Assembly: GCA_963717635.1 (NCBI GenBank)
Contig: OY970347.1
Coordinates: 1,674,001-1,738,000, forward strand
From: JALZKA01 sp963717635
Lineage (GTDB): Bacteria > Actinomycetota > Thermoleophilia > Solirubrobacterales > 70-9
Length of the DNA: 64,000 nt
Direction of reading: 5' to 3'
The notes under the pieces were generated by a model that had not been told where the DNA came from, did not search any database, and saw only the letters and a program-made list of their open reading frames with translations. Made by a program: the position numbers and the translations under genes. This document shows, in pieces, positions 43,230 to 51,810 of the stretch (position 1 is its first letter; each line of letters opens with the position of its first letter).

Positions 43230-44502
43230 TGTCCGCGTCCCGCGTCTGCTCGTCATGGATCATCTCGTCGTCGAGCGGCAGTCCCTGGTGGTGGAGGATG
43301 TGGCCGAGCTTGTCGCGTTTGGCGTTTAGATAGGCCTCGTTGTGCGCGTTGGGCACGGCCCTGATCGGGACCTGCTCGGCGACCGACAGGCCGTAGCCCT
43401 CGAGTCCGTGGATCTTCTTCGGGTTGTTGGTCAGGATCCGGATCGAGCTGAGCCCGAGGTCGACGAGGATCTGGGCACCGATGCCGTAGTCGCGCAGGTC
43501 GGCCGGAAGTCCCAGCTTGAGGTTGGCGTCGACGGTGTCGAGTCCCTCCTCCTGGAGCTTGTAGGCGCGGAGCTTGTTGAGCAGCCCGATCCCGCGACCC
43601 TCCTGCGAGAGGTAGAGCAAGACGCCCCTGCCCTCCCGCTCGATCGTCGCGAGAGCCGCCTCGAGCTGCTCGCCGCAGTCGCAGCGCAGCGAGTGGAACA
43701 CGTCGCCGGTCAGGCACTCGGAATGGACGCGCACGAGCACGTCGCTTTCCCGGTCGACGTCGCCCTTGACCATCGCCACGTGGTGCTTGTCGTCGACCAG
43801 CGAGCGGTAGCCGACCGCCCGGAACTCGCCGAAGGCGGTCGGCAGCGCCGTCTCCACCACCCGCTCGACCAGCTTGTCCTTGCGCCGGCGGTAGGCGATC
43901 AGGTCGGCGACCGTGATCATCTTCAGGCCGTGCTCCCGGCAGTACGGGATCAGGTCGGGGACGCGGGCCATCGTCCCGTCGTCGTTCATGATCTCGCAGA
44001 TCACCCCGGCCGGGACCACGCCGGCGAGCCGGGCCAGGTCGACCGCGGCCTCCGTCTGTCCGGTCCGCTCCAGGACCCCACCGGCCTTCGCCTTCAACGG
44101 GAACACGTGACCGGGCTGGACGAGGTCGTGAGGCTTGGTCTCGGGGTCGACGGCAACCTGGATGGTGCGCGCGCGGTCGGCCGCGGAGATCCCGGTGGTG
44201 ACTCCCTCGCGGGCCTCGATCGCCACAGTGAAGGCGGTCTGCAGCGGGGTCTCGTTCTTGGCCGCCATCAGGTCGAGCCCGAGCTCGTCGCAACGCTCAG
44301 GCGGCAGCGCCAGGCAGATGAGCCCGCGCGCGTGGGTCGCCATGAAGTTGATCGCCTCGGGGGTGGCGAACTGAGCGGCGAGCGTGAGGTCGCCCTCGTT
44401 CTCGCGGTCCTCGTCGTCACAGACCACGACCATGCGCCCGGCGCGAATCTCCTCGATCGCCTCCTCGACGGTGGCGAACGCGCTCTTGGTGATCTCAACC
44501 AT
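43222..44502 (-). CDS. ribBA: Bifunctional DHBP synthase / GTP cyclohydrolase II
   Basis: A 426-residue fusion supplying both riboflavin precursors. DHBP synthase half (1-205): CDDEDRENEGDL acidic loop and GVTTGISAADR are intact, but the metal-ligand motif reads RTGQTEAAVDL where GHTEA is canonical (His153 of E. coli RibB). GTP cyclohydrolase half: zinc cysteines HSECLTGDVFHSLRCDCGEQL, SQEGRGIGL and LTNNPKK are all present, so that activity looks sound. It overlaps ribE by one base and ribH by eight. Confidence 0.95.
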   Translation of the reverse strand: MVEITKSAFATVEEAIEEIRAGRMVVVCDDEDRENEGDLTLAAQFATPEAINFMATHARGLICLALPPERCDELGLDLMAAKNETPLQTAFTVAIEAREGVTTGISAADRARTIQVAVDPETKPHDLVQPGHVFPLKAKAGGVLERTGQTEAAVDLARLAGVVPAGVICEIMNDDGTMARVPDLIPYCREHGLKMITVADLIAYRRRKDKLVERVVETALPTAFGEFRAVGYRSLVDDKHHVAMVKGDVDRESDVLVRVHSECLTGDVFHSLRCDCGEQLEAALATIEREGRGVLLYLSQEGRGIGLLNKLRAYKLQEEGLDTVDANLKLGLPADLRDYGIGAQILVDLGLSSIRILTNNPKKIHGLEGYGLSVAEQVPIRAVPNAHNEAYLNAKRDKLGHILHHQGLPLDDEMIHDEQTRDADNA

Positions 44503-45104
44503 CAGTCACTGCCTTTCTCGGTAAAGCGTAGAAGCCGCTCGACATAGCGCGCGATCACGTCGAGCTCGACGTTCGCGCGGCCGCCGGCGACCAGACTGCC
44601 CAGCGTGGTGCGCTCCAGCGTCTCGGGGATCAAGGACACCTCGACACCGTCGTCCGCGAGCGCGGCGACGGTCAGGCTGACCCCATCAAGGGTGATCGAG
44701 CCGTGCTCGACGACGAATCGCCGGTGCTCCGGCGGAAGGGTGATCGAGATCCGCCTGGCGATGCCGTCCTCGCGGGTTCCCGCCACCTCCACGGTCGCGT
44801 CCACATGGCCTTGGACCAGGTGGCCGCCGAGCGGCTCGCCCGCCCGCAGGGCGGGCTCCAGGTTGACGGGATCGCCGACGGCGAGACCCCCGAGCGTCGT
44901 CAGCGCCAGGGTCTGGTTCATGACGTCCGCCTCGAACGATCTATCGTCGCGCGCGGCGACGGTCAGACATACGCCGGCGACGGCGACCGAGTCGCCGCCC
45001 GCGAGATCGCCCGCAACGCTGGTCGCGATCCGCAGCCGCGCGCCCTCGTCGCTGCGCTCGATCGCCGCGACGGTCCCGACCTCCTTGACGATGCCGGTGA
45101 ACAT
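44502..45104 (-). CDS. ribE: Riboflavin synthase alpha chain
   Basis: A 200-residue trimeric enzyme that dismutates lumazine to riboflavin. Two lumazine-binding barrels are visible: MFTGIVKEVG with VAVAGVCLTV and, second, LGGHLVQGHVD with ITLDGVSLTV. The ATG at 45104 has GGAG six bases upstream and overlaps the ribD stop (TGATG). Confidence 0.95.
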   Translation of the reverse strand: MFTGIVKEVGTVAAIERSDEGARLRIATSVAGDLAGGDSVAVAGVCLTVAARDDRSFEADVMNQTLALTTLGGLAVGDPVNLEPALRAGEPLGGHLVQGHVDATVEVAGTREDGIARRISITLPPEHRRFVVEHGSITLDGVSLTVAALADDGVEVSLIPETLERTTLGSLVAGGRANVELDVIARYVERLLRFTEKGSD

Positions 45105-46237
45105 CACCACTCCTTAAGCCGCGCGCGAATCAGAACGTCTTCGCCGACCCGCTGGTGCTCGGTCGCCAGCGCTCTCCGGGCCTCGCCGATCGCCTCGGGA
45201 TCGGACCCGGCAAGAAGCGGCCTGGCTCCCTCGCCGCCGAGCAGAAGCGGCGCGATGAACAGGCGGAGCTCGTCGATCTCGCCGGCTGCGAGGAACGCGC
45301 CGGCAAGACGGGCGCCGCCCTCCAACAGCACCGACGTGACGGCGCGCCGTCCGAGTTCGGCCAGGGCCGCGGTGACGCGGGCATCGTGATCGCCGTCCAA
45401 CGACAGCACCTCCGCTCCGGCGCCTCGCAGGAGGCTGATGCGGTCGGCAGATGCAGCCGCGGCGGCGACGACCAATAGCGGCGCCTCGTCAAGCGACGCG
45501 AGCAGCGCGGACTCGAGCGGCAGGCGGGCTTGTGCGTCGAAGACGACGCGAAGCGGCTGGCGCTGAGCGGGGGGATCCAGGTCGCGGGCGGTCAGCAGCG
45601 GGTCGTCGGCGAGCGCGGTGCCGATGCCGACGGCGATCGCATCGGACTCGAGGCGCCAGCGGTGCACGAGCATGCGGCTCTCGACGCCGGAGATCCATTT
45701 CGAATCGCCCGACGCGGTGGCCGTATGCCCGTCCAGCGTGACCGCCGCCTTGTAGAGCACGAGCGGACGCCCGGTGCGTGCGTGCTTGCGGAAGGCCTGG
45801 TTCAGGAGCCGGGCCGCAGCGGCTTCGGCTCCGCTCGCGAGCTCGACCTCGATCCCCTCGCCGCGCAGAACTCCTGGGCCGCGGCCGCTCGCCTTCTCCG
45901 AAGGGTCGTCGGCGGCATAGACGACGCGTGCGACGCGCGCCGCGACGAGCGCCTCGGCGCAAGGCGGCTGGCGGCCGTGATGGGCGCAGGGCTCGAGCGT
46001 CACGAAGACCGTGGCCCCGGCGGGGTCGTGACCGCGGCGCTCGGCGTCCGCGAGGGCGGCCCGCTCGGCATGCGGGCCGCCCAGCTCCGCGTGCCAGCCC
46101 TCACCGAGGGTCTCGCCGTCGCGGGCGATCACCGCCCCGACCATCGGATTCGGCGACACGCACCCGCGTCCCAGCTCGGCCAGCTCCAAGGCTCGCGCGA
46201 GGTGGAGCCGATCCTGCTCGGTGAGCGTCGCGGCCAT
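45104..46237 (-). CDS. ribD: Bifunctional riboflavin deaminase/reductase
   Basis: A 377-residue enzyme for the second and third steps of riboflavin synthesis. Deaminase half: SPNPMVGAVI, HAERAAL and the zinc motif EPCAHHGRQPPC. Reductase half (about 150-377): LYKAAVTLDGHTATASGDSKWIS and LLEGGARLAGAFL. Start ATG 46237 gives the family-like beginning. First gene of the operon; its leader is only ~70 bp and holds the palindrome at 46264-46279 instead of an FMN riboswitch. Confidence 0.95.
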   Translation of the reverse strand: MAATLTEQDRLHLARALELAELGRGCVSPNPMVGAVIARDGETLGEGWHAELGGPHAERAALADAERRGHDPAGATVFVTLEPCAHHGRQPPCAEALVAARVARVVYAADDPSEKASGRGPGVLRGEGIEVELASGAEAAAARLLNQAFRKHARTGRPLVLYKAAVTLDGHTATASGDSKWISGVESRMLVHRWRLESDAIAVGIGTALADDPLLTARDLDPPAQRQPLRVVFDAQARLPLESALLASLDEAPLLVVAAAAASADRISLLRGAGAEVLSLDGDHDARVTAALAELGRRAVTSVLLEGGARLAGAFLAAGEIDELRLFIAPLLLGGEGARPLLAGSDPEAIGEARRALATEHQRVGEDVLIRARLKEW

Positions 46238-46263
46238 GTCCCGACCAATGGTACGAAAAGTCG

Positions 46264-46279
46264 TTGACTGACCAGTCAA
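46264..46279. promoter_or_regulatory. TetR-like palindromic operator between ribD and flippase gene
   Basis: TTGACTG-AC-CAGTCAA, seven-base arms with a two-base centre, in the divergent ribD/flippase intergenic region. The TTGACT arms could double as -35 hexamers in both directions. The shape is like operators of TetR-family repressors. No repressor gene is adjacent. Confidence 0.6.
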
Positions 46280-46307
46280 TCAAGGTCTCGGCAGATACCT
46301 TCCTTGC

Positions 46308-47663
46308 GTGAGCGAGATGCTCCCCGGAGCGGAGACGAGGCGCTTCGGGCGCAGCGCCAGCCTGCTTTCGGCCGGGGTCGGGGCGTCGGGACTCCTGACC
46401 TACCTTTTCTTCTCGCTCGCGTCCCACAACCTGGACCGGACGGCGTACGGCGAGATCGTCGTGCTCTGGTCAGCGGTCTTCGTGACGATCTCGGTCGCCC
46501 ACCGTCCTGTGGAGCAGCTGCTCTCGCGGACGCTGGCCGAGCGCCGCGCGCGCGGCGAGGAGATCGCGAGCGCGCTGCGGGTGGGCGTGGCGATTCAGGT
46601 CGGGGTCGCGGCGTTCCTGGCGATCGCCGCGCTGGCCTTGCGCGATCAGCTCCAGGACGGCCTGCTCTCGGGCTCGGCGACGCTTTATTGGGCGCTCGTC
46701 TTTTCGATCACCACCTTCGGCGTGAGTTACTACGCTCGTGGCGCGCTGGCCGGGACCCGGCGCTTCGCGCTCCTGGCCGCTCTCCTGGTCTGCGAATCGG
46801 CGGCGCGCTCGGCGTTCGCGCTGGCGGTCGCGCTGGGCATCGCCGAAGGCCAGTCGACCGTGGCGGTCGGCGTTGCCGCGGCCCCGGCGCTGAGCCTCAT
46901 CGCGGTTCCGGTCGGGGTCATGTTGATGCGCCGGAGCGGCGACGCCTCAGCGCCGGAGGACTCCCCCGCCCCGGTGACCGTCGCGGCGGGCGGCAGCTTC
47001 GCGGCCGCGATCCTCGTGGTGATGCTGAGCGAGCAGGCGTTCCTGAACGCCGGGCCGTTGCTGGTCCGTGCCTTCGAGGATGCCGCTGCGGCGGGGTTCA
47101 TCTTCAACGTACTGATGGTCGTTCGAGCCCCTGTCCTCGTCTTCCAAGGCGTAGCGACGAGCCTGCTGCCCCATCTGACCCGCCTGGGAGCCCGAGGTCG
47201 AGACGGCGACCAAGCCTTCCACGACTCGATCCGGACGACGCTGATCGCGGTCGCGGCGTTCGCGGTGGCGACGTTCGCCCTTCTCGCCGCGATCGGCCCG
47301 GCCCTGATGCAGCTCGCTTTTGGCGACGACTTCTCCTACGACCGCCTCGACCTCATGCTGATGGCCGGCGCCATGGGCTTCTATCTGGCGGCGACGACCC
47401 TGAGCCAGGCGGCGCTCGCGCGTGGAGCCGCCGCCAGCGCGGCGCGGTGCTGGGCCGTGTCGGGGGCGCTGTTTTTGGCCTGGTGCCTGGTGCCGATCGT
47501 CGCCGACGAGGCCCGCCGGGTCGAGATTGGCTTCCTCGCAGGGGCGATCCTGCTGGCGCTGTTGCTCGGCCGGGTCTACCGGACGGCGACGGGAGCCGGG
47601 ATCGAGCCCGGCTCCCCCGAGGAGATCGAGGCACAGCTCGCGTCGGCGGACGAGGCCGGATAG
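46308..47663 (+). CDS. MOP-superfamily flippase (oligosaccharide/lipid-linked)
   Basis: A 451-residue membrane protein with roughly 12-14 hydrophobic helices, starting RFGRSASLLSAGVGASGLLTYLFF. Arrangement and motifs fit the MurJ/Wzx-like polysaccharide flippase superfamily, but the sequence is not a clear MurJ. No glycosyltransferase genes are adjacent. Start GTG 46308; ATG 46317 is an alternative. It is followed by an MSD-hairpin element and the antiporter gene. Confidence 0.8.
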   Translation: MSEMLPGAETRRFGRSASLLSAGVGASGLLTYLFFSLASHNLDRTAYGEIVVLWSAVFVTISVAHRPVEQLLSRTLAERRARGEEIASALRVGVAIQVGVAAFLAIAALALRDQLQDGLLSGSATLYWALVFSITTFGVSYYARGALAGTRRFALLAALLVCESAARSAFALAVALGIAEGQSTVAVGVAAAPALSLIAVPVGVMLMRRSGDASAPEDSPAPVTVAAGGSFAAAILVVMLSEQAFLNAGPLLVRAFEDAAAAGFIFNVLMVVRAPVLVFQGVATSLLPHLTRLGARGRDGDQAFHDSIRTTLIAVAAFAVATFALLAAIGPALMQLAFGDDFSYDRLDLMLMAGAMGFYLAATTLSQAALARGAAASAARCWAVSGALFLAWCLVPIVADEARRVEIGFLAGAILLALLLGRVYRTATGAGIEPGSPEEIEAQLASADEAG

Positions 47664-47728
47664 GGGGAGAGGGATTTGATGAGCGACGCAAGGCGCGAAA
47701 CGAGCTTTGCCCCCCCGGGTGGGGGATT
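47658..47728 (+). repeat. MSD-hairpin element, copy 4 (before antiporter)
   Basis: Plus-strand copy with its own GGATAGG...GGAGAGGG ribosome-site region, then ATG 47679 opening a mini-ORF (MSDARRETSFAPP...) that runs 14 bases into the antiporter gene. The second stem is CCCCC-GGGT-GGGGG (47712-47725); its GGGGG arm is the likely Shine-Dalgarno of the antiporter start at 47731. Confidence 0.75.
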
Positions 47729-47730
47729 GA

Positions 47731-49566
47731 ATGTCAGACGCTGAGCTGCTCCTGGTTGCCGGCCTGCTGATGGCGGCCGGCCTCGCGGCCGCCAAGGTCG
47801 CCGACCGTGCCCGGGTGCCGGGCCTGCTCCTGTTCCTGGGACTGGGGATGCTGGCCGGTTCCGACGGGATCGGTGGAGTCGAGTTCGACGACTACGAACT
47901 GACCCAGACGCTCGGCACGATCGGCCTCGTCCTGATCCTCTTCGAGGGTGGTCTCGCGGCCGGCTGGAAGGAGATCCGGCCCGTGATCGGGACCGCGATC
48001 TCGCTGGCGGTGATCGGCACCGCTGCGACGGCGGCAATCGCCGGAGTCGCCGCGACGTGGCTCTTCGACCTCGATCTGCTCGAGGGCTTGCTGGTCGGGG
48101 CCGCGGTCGCCGCGACCGACTCCGCGGCGATCTTCGCCGTGCTGCGCGGCTCGCGCCTTCGCCGCCGCCTCGCGCGATCGCTCGAGGGCGAGTCCGGGCT
48201 CAACGACCCGGTCGCTGTCCTGCTCGTCGTCGGGTTGATCGACTGGATCCAGATGCCCGACTACGGCGCAATCGACATGCTCGGGGAGCTGGTCATCAAG
48301 CTCTTCGTTGGCTTCGTGATCGGCTTGCTCGTCGGTTTCGTGGCGCGCGCCGCGTTCCGCCGGCTCGACCTACCGTCCCCCGGCCTCTACCCGGTCGCGT
48401 CGCTGGGGACGGCTGCCCTGGCGTTCGGCCTCGCGGAGCTGCCCCACGGCTCCGGCTTCCTCTCCGTCTACATCGCTGCGCTCGTCCTCGGCACGGGCCC
48501 CGTCCCCGCCCGCGGCTCGACGATCGCCTTCCATCAGGGGATGAGCTGGATCGCCCAAATCTCGCTCTTCTTCCTGCTCGGCCTGCTTGTCTTCCCCAGC
48601 GATCTCTGGGATGTGGCGCCCGAGTCGCTCGCCCTGTCGGCGGCCTTGATCTTCGTGGCACGCCCGCTCGCCGCGGTGCTGGCGACGGCGGCCGCGCCGT
48701 TCGAGATGCGCGAGCGGGTGATGCTCGGCTGGGCCGGTCTGCGGGGAGCCGTGCCGATCTGGCTTGCGACGTTCCCGGTCATCGCCGGTGTCGACGCGAG
48801 CGGGGTGATCTTCAACGCTGTGTTCTTCGTGGTCGTGACCTCGACCCTCATCCAGGGCGCAACCTTCGACCCGCTGGCAGTCCGCCTGGGCCTGACCACG
48901 GACGAACCCGCCCTGCCGCAGCCCGTGATCGAGACCGGGACGGTCAGGCGCCTCGGCGGCGACACGTTCATCTACGTCGTGCGGCCGGAGGACGCGGCCG
49001 CCAGAGCCCTGATCCGCGACCTCGGATTGCCGCGTGAGGCGCTGGTCAACCTGATCGTCCGCGGCGACACGGCGATCCCACCCCGCGGCTCCACGCAGAT
49101 CGAGGCCGGCGACGAGGTCCACGTGCTCGCCCGGCGCGAGGCGATCCCGGCGGTCGAGGCGCTGACCGAGCGCTGGCGCACCGGACCGCTCGGCGAGCCG
49201 CCCCCGGCCCAGCTCCCGATCCGCGGCGCACCCCAGGTCTTCACGGTCCGCCGCCGGACTGCGGACGACGGAGACCCGGGCAGGCCCGAGTTTCTGGAGA
49301 CCGTGCCGGTCGCCGCCCGCCTGAGGGTACGGCGCGAACGGCCGGGCGCGCTCGTTGGGCTCGCCGACGGTCGCTACGGCATCACCGACAGCGAGCTCAC
49401 CGCCGTCGGCGGCCGTCGCCAGATGGCCGACTGGGTCGCGCGACGAGTTCGGCGGCCGGACCTCTCACCGACCGAGCGCGCCTGGTGGGAAGAGCTGGCG
49501 GGCGTGCTCAACGCACCACCCCCGCGACGCCGGCCCGAGGCCGACGTCGGCGAACAGACGACCTAG
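47731..49566 (+). CDS. Cation/proton antiporter of the CPA1 type with TrkA-C domain
   Basis: A 611-residue membrane transporter. Residues 1-395 hold about 12 helices with ATDSAAIFAVL and GESGLNDPVAVLLV, the ion-binding core of Na+/K+:H+ exchangers, followed by WAGLRGAVPIWLA. A cytosolic TrkA-C-like domain (about 410-490) and another regulatory region follow, as in NhaP2/CvrA. Exports K+ or Na+ in exchange for protons. Its translation start is preceded by a hairpin masking GGGGG. Confidence 0.9.
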   Translation: MSDAELLLVAGLLMAAGLAAAKVADRARVPGLLLFLGLGMLAGSDGIGGVEFDDYELTQTLGTIGLVLILFEGGLAAGWKEIRPVIGTAISLAVIGTAATAAIAGVAATWLFDLDLLEGLLVGAAVAATDSAAIFAVLRGSRLRRRLARSLEGESGLNDPVAVLLVVGLIDWIQMPDYGAIDMLGELVIKLFVGFVIGLLVGFVARAAFRRLDLPSPGLYPVASLGTAALAFGLAELPHGSGFLSVYIAALVLGTGPVPARGSTIAFHQGMSWIAQISLFFLLGLLVFPSDLWDVAPESLALSAALIFVARPLAAVLATAAAPFEMRERVMLGWAGLRGAVPIWLATFPVIAGVDASGVIFNAVFFVVVTSTLIQGATFDPLAVRLGLTTDEPALPQPVIETGTVRRLGGDTFIYVVRPEDAAARALIRDLGLPREALVNLIVRGDTAIPPRGSTQIEAGDEVHVLARREAIPAVEALTERWRTGPLGEPPPAQLPIRGAPQVFTVRRRTADDGDPGRPEFLETVPVAARLRVRRERPGALVGLADGRYGITDSELTAVGGRRQMADWVARRVRRPDLSPTERAWWEELAGVLNAPPPRRRPEADVGEQTT

Positions 49567-49573
49567 GCGCCGC

Positions 49574-50257
49574 TTACTCCGCGCCCGCCGCTGCCACGAT
49601 CCGCTGGTACGCCGCGCCCGGATCGGAGTCGGAGAAGATCGCTGAGCCCGCCACCAGGAGGTTCGCCCCGGCCGCGACGACGCCGGGTGCCGTCTCGGCG
49701 TCGATGCCACCGTCGACCTCGATCGCGCATCCCTCGGGCGCCACAGAGGTCAGGCGCTGAACCTTCTCCGGAGAGGCGGCGATGAAGCTCTGGCCTCCCC
49801 AGCCGGGGTTCACGGTCATCGCCAGGAGCAGGTCGCAGCCCGGTGCAGCGTCGCGCGCGGCGTCCACCGGGGTGCCGGGGTTGATCGCAAGGCCGGCCAG
49901 GCAGCCCGCCTCGCGGATCGCGGCAAGGGTGCGGTGGGCGTGGGGATCGGCCTCCTGATGGATCGTGATGCAGTCGGCGCCCGCTTCGGCGAACGCGCCC
50001 AGCTGCTCGCCCGGGCGCTCGATCATCAGGTGGACGTCGAGCGCCGCGCCGGCATCGTGGACCCGGTCCGCGATGGAAGCCGTGACCAGGGGGCCGATCG
50101 TGATCGGCGGAACGAAATGACCGTCCATCACATCGACGTGGATGACCCGGGCGCCGGCCGCGATCACCTCGTCCACCTGCGATCCCAGGCGGGCGAAGTC
50201 GGCGGCCAGGATCGACGGTGCGACCCGCGGCGATCTGAACAGCTGCTTGGTGGTCAT
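49574..50257 (-). CDS. rpe: Ribulose-phosphate 3-epimerase
   Basis: A 227-residue TIM-barrel epimerase interconverting ribulose-5-P and xylulose-5-P. Motifs: APSILAADFARLG, HVDVMDGHFVPPITIG, LDVHLMIERP, VNPGWGGQSF and EVDGGID. ATG 50257 overlaps the zinc-ribbon stop (ATGA). Upstream open frame is not coding. Confidence 0.95.
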   Translation of the reverse strand: MTTKQLFRSPRVAPSILAADFARLGSQVDEVIAAGARVIHVDVMDGHFVPPITIGPLVTASIADRVHDAGAALDVHLMIERPGEQLGAFAEAGADCITIHQEADPHAHRTLAAIREAGCLAGLAINPGTPVDAARDAAPGCDLLLAMTVNPGWGGQSFIAASPEKVQRLTSVAPEGCAIEVDGGIDAETAPGVVAAGANLLVAGSAIFSDSDPGAAYQRIVAAAGAE

Positions 50258-50481
50258 ATCGGCCTCAGCATCGAGTGGCCGCAATGCTGGCAGACCATGT
50301 CCGCGGAACGGCTCATGCGGACGATCGTCTGGTGCTCGCCGCAGTCCGGGCATTGCGAGACAAGCTCGTAGCGCTGGAGGCAGAAGACGCAGCGGAAGCG
50401 GCCCGGCAACGTCGTCGGACGCAGCCATGGCTCCCCGCAGCCGGGGCAGCTGGGCCGGGGCAGGGTTTCCTCGGCGCTCAC
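50254..50481 (-). CDS. Small zinc-ribbon protein coupled to rpe
   Basis: A 75-residue protein with four CxxC pairs: CPGC, CVFC, CPDC and CQHC, enough for two zinc ribbons. No family name recognised; no other domain. Overlapping start-stop with rpe (ATGA), and two bases from the rsmB stop, so it is translated in the same operon. Could be a nucleic-acid- or protein-binding adaptor. Confidence 0.75.
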   Translation of the reverse strand: MSAEETLPRPSCPGCGEPWLRPTTLPGRFRCVFCLQRYELVSQCPDCGEHQTIVRMSRSADMVCQHCGHSMLRPI

Positions 50482-50483
50482 GA

Positions 50484-51809
50484 TCAGTCACCGTGCCGGG
50501 CGATGAAGAAGCCATCGGTTCGGTCGGCATCGGGGCGTGTCTTGCGAACCGCCCACTCCCCCGGCGGCTCGGTGCCGGCGAGGACGTCGCGGTTCTCGCG
50601 ATCGGAGATCGTGCAGGTCGAGTAGACCAGGGTGCCGCCCGGGCGCAGGGCGCCCAGTGCCCGAGTCAGGATCCCGGCCTGCTCGCCCGCCAGCCGCTCG
50701 ATCGCGGCCGGGTCCTTGCGCCAGCGGGCGTCGGGACGCGAGGCGAGCGTCCCCAGGTCGGAGCACGGTGGATCCACGAGTACCCGATCGTAGCCCTGGC
50801 CCAGATCGGCCGAGGCGGCGTCGGCAACCTCGACCCGAACGTTGCCGGCGCTCGCTCGCTCACAGAGCTCGGTGATCTGACGGCCCCGACCCGGGTCGCG
50901 CTCGACGGCGACGACCTCGCCCTCGCCGCACATCCGCGCCGCGATCGCCGTCGTCTTCACGCCGGGACCCGCGCAGAGGTCCAGGATCCGCTCGCCCGGA
51001 CGCGGGTCCAGCGTGGAGATGACCGCCTGTGCTCCTCGGCTCTGGGCGAACAGCGTTCCGGCCTTCAGCCCGCTCAGCGCAGCCTCTCCGAGCGGCCCGG
51101 ACCAGACCAGCGCTTCCGGTAGGGCAACGCCTGCCGTTGCCGGTCCCGCGGCGACGGGCTCTCCGGCTGCCTCCAGCTCGGCGCGCAACTCGGCGGGCGC
51201 GGCCCGAAGCGTGTTGACCCGAAGCGACGTCTCGGGCGCCTCGTTGATCGCGCGGAGCAGCGAGCGAGCCGACTCGGGGCCGAGCTCCTCCCACCACATC
51301 CGGACCAGCCACTCGGGAACCGAATGGGCGACCGCGGCGGCGTCGGGATCATCGTCGGTGAGCGATGCCAGCAGGCCGTCGCGCTCGCTCACCGAGCGGC
51401 GCAGCACCGCGTTCACGAGGCCGCCGGCGCCGGCGGCACGACGGGCTCCCCCGCGGCGCATGCCGCCCTTGGCGAGCTCGACGGCCTCGTCGACGGCAGC
51501 ATGGTCTGCCGCAGCGTCCGAGAACAGCACCTCGAACAGGCCCAACCGGAGCGCCGCCGTGACCGGCGGGTCGAGCGAGGCCGGATCGCGATCGGCAAGC
51601 CGGGCCGTCAGCGCGTCGCTGGTCCCGCGCCGTTGAACGGCGCCGAACGCGAGCCGCTGGGCCTGCGCCCGATCGCGGCCGGCGAGGCCGTGGCGCTCGG
51701 CCGCAGCGGGAAAGGCACGGTCGGCCCAGGCGCCGTGCTCGAAGGTGCGGCGCAGGACCTCGAATGCGGCGCGGCGCGCCGGCGTCGGAGCGCTCACAAG
51801 ACCAGCCAC
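50484..51809 (-). CDS. rsmB: 16S rRNA (cytosine967-C5)-methyltransferase RsmB
   Basis: A 441-residue m5C methyltransferase. The N-terminal ~140 residues are NusB-like (RRAAFEVLRRTFE .. AGGLVNAVLRR). The catalytic domain has LDLCAGPGVKTTAIA (SAM site) and both cysteines, in VDPPCSDLGTL and YSTCTISDREN. It abuts fmt by one base, the common fmt-rsmB order. Confidence 0.94.
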   Translation of the reverse strand: MAGLVSAPTPARRAAFEVLRRTFEHGAWADRAFPAAAERHGLAGRDRAQAQRLAFGAVQRRGTSDALTARLADRDPASLDPPVTAALRLGLFEVLFSDAAADHAAVDEAVELAKGGMRRGGARRAAGAGGLVNAVLRRSVSERDGLLASLTDDDPDAAAVAHSVPEWLVRMWWEELGPESARSLLRAINEAPETSLRVNTLRAAPAELRAELEAAGEPVAAGPATAGVALPEALVWSGPLGEAALSGLKAGTLFAQSRGAQAVISTLDPRPGERILDLCAGPGVKTTAIAARMCGEGEVVAVERDPGRGRQITELCERASAGNVRVEVADAASADLGQGYDRVLVDPPCSDLGTLASRPDARWRKDPAAIERLAGEQAGILTRALGALRPGGTLVYSTCTISDRENRDVLAGTEPPGEWAVRKTRPDADRTDGFFIARHGD

Positions 51810-51810
51810 C

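Noticed and set aside
46238..46307. FMN riboswitch upstream of ribD
   Set aside because: The gap to the divergent gene is about 70 bp and contains none of the conserved RFN sequences.
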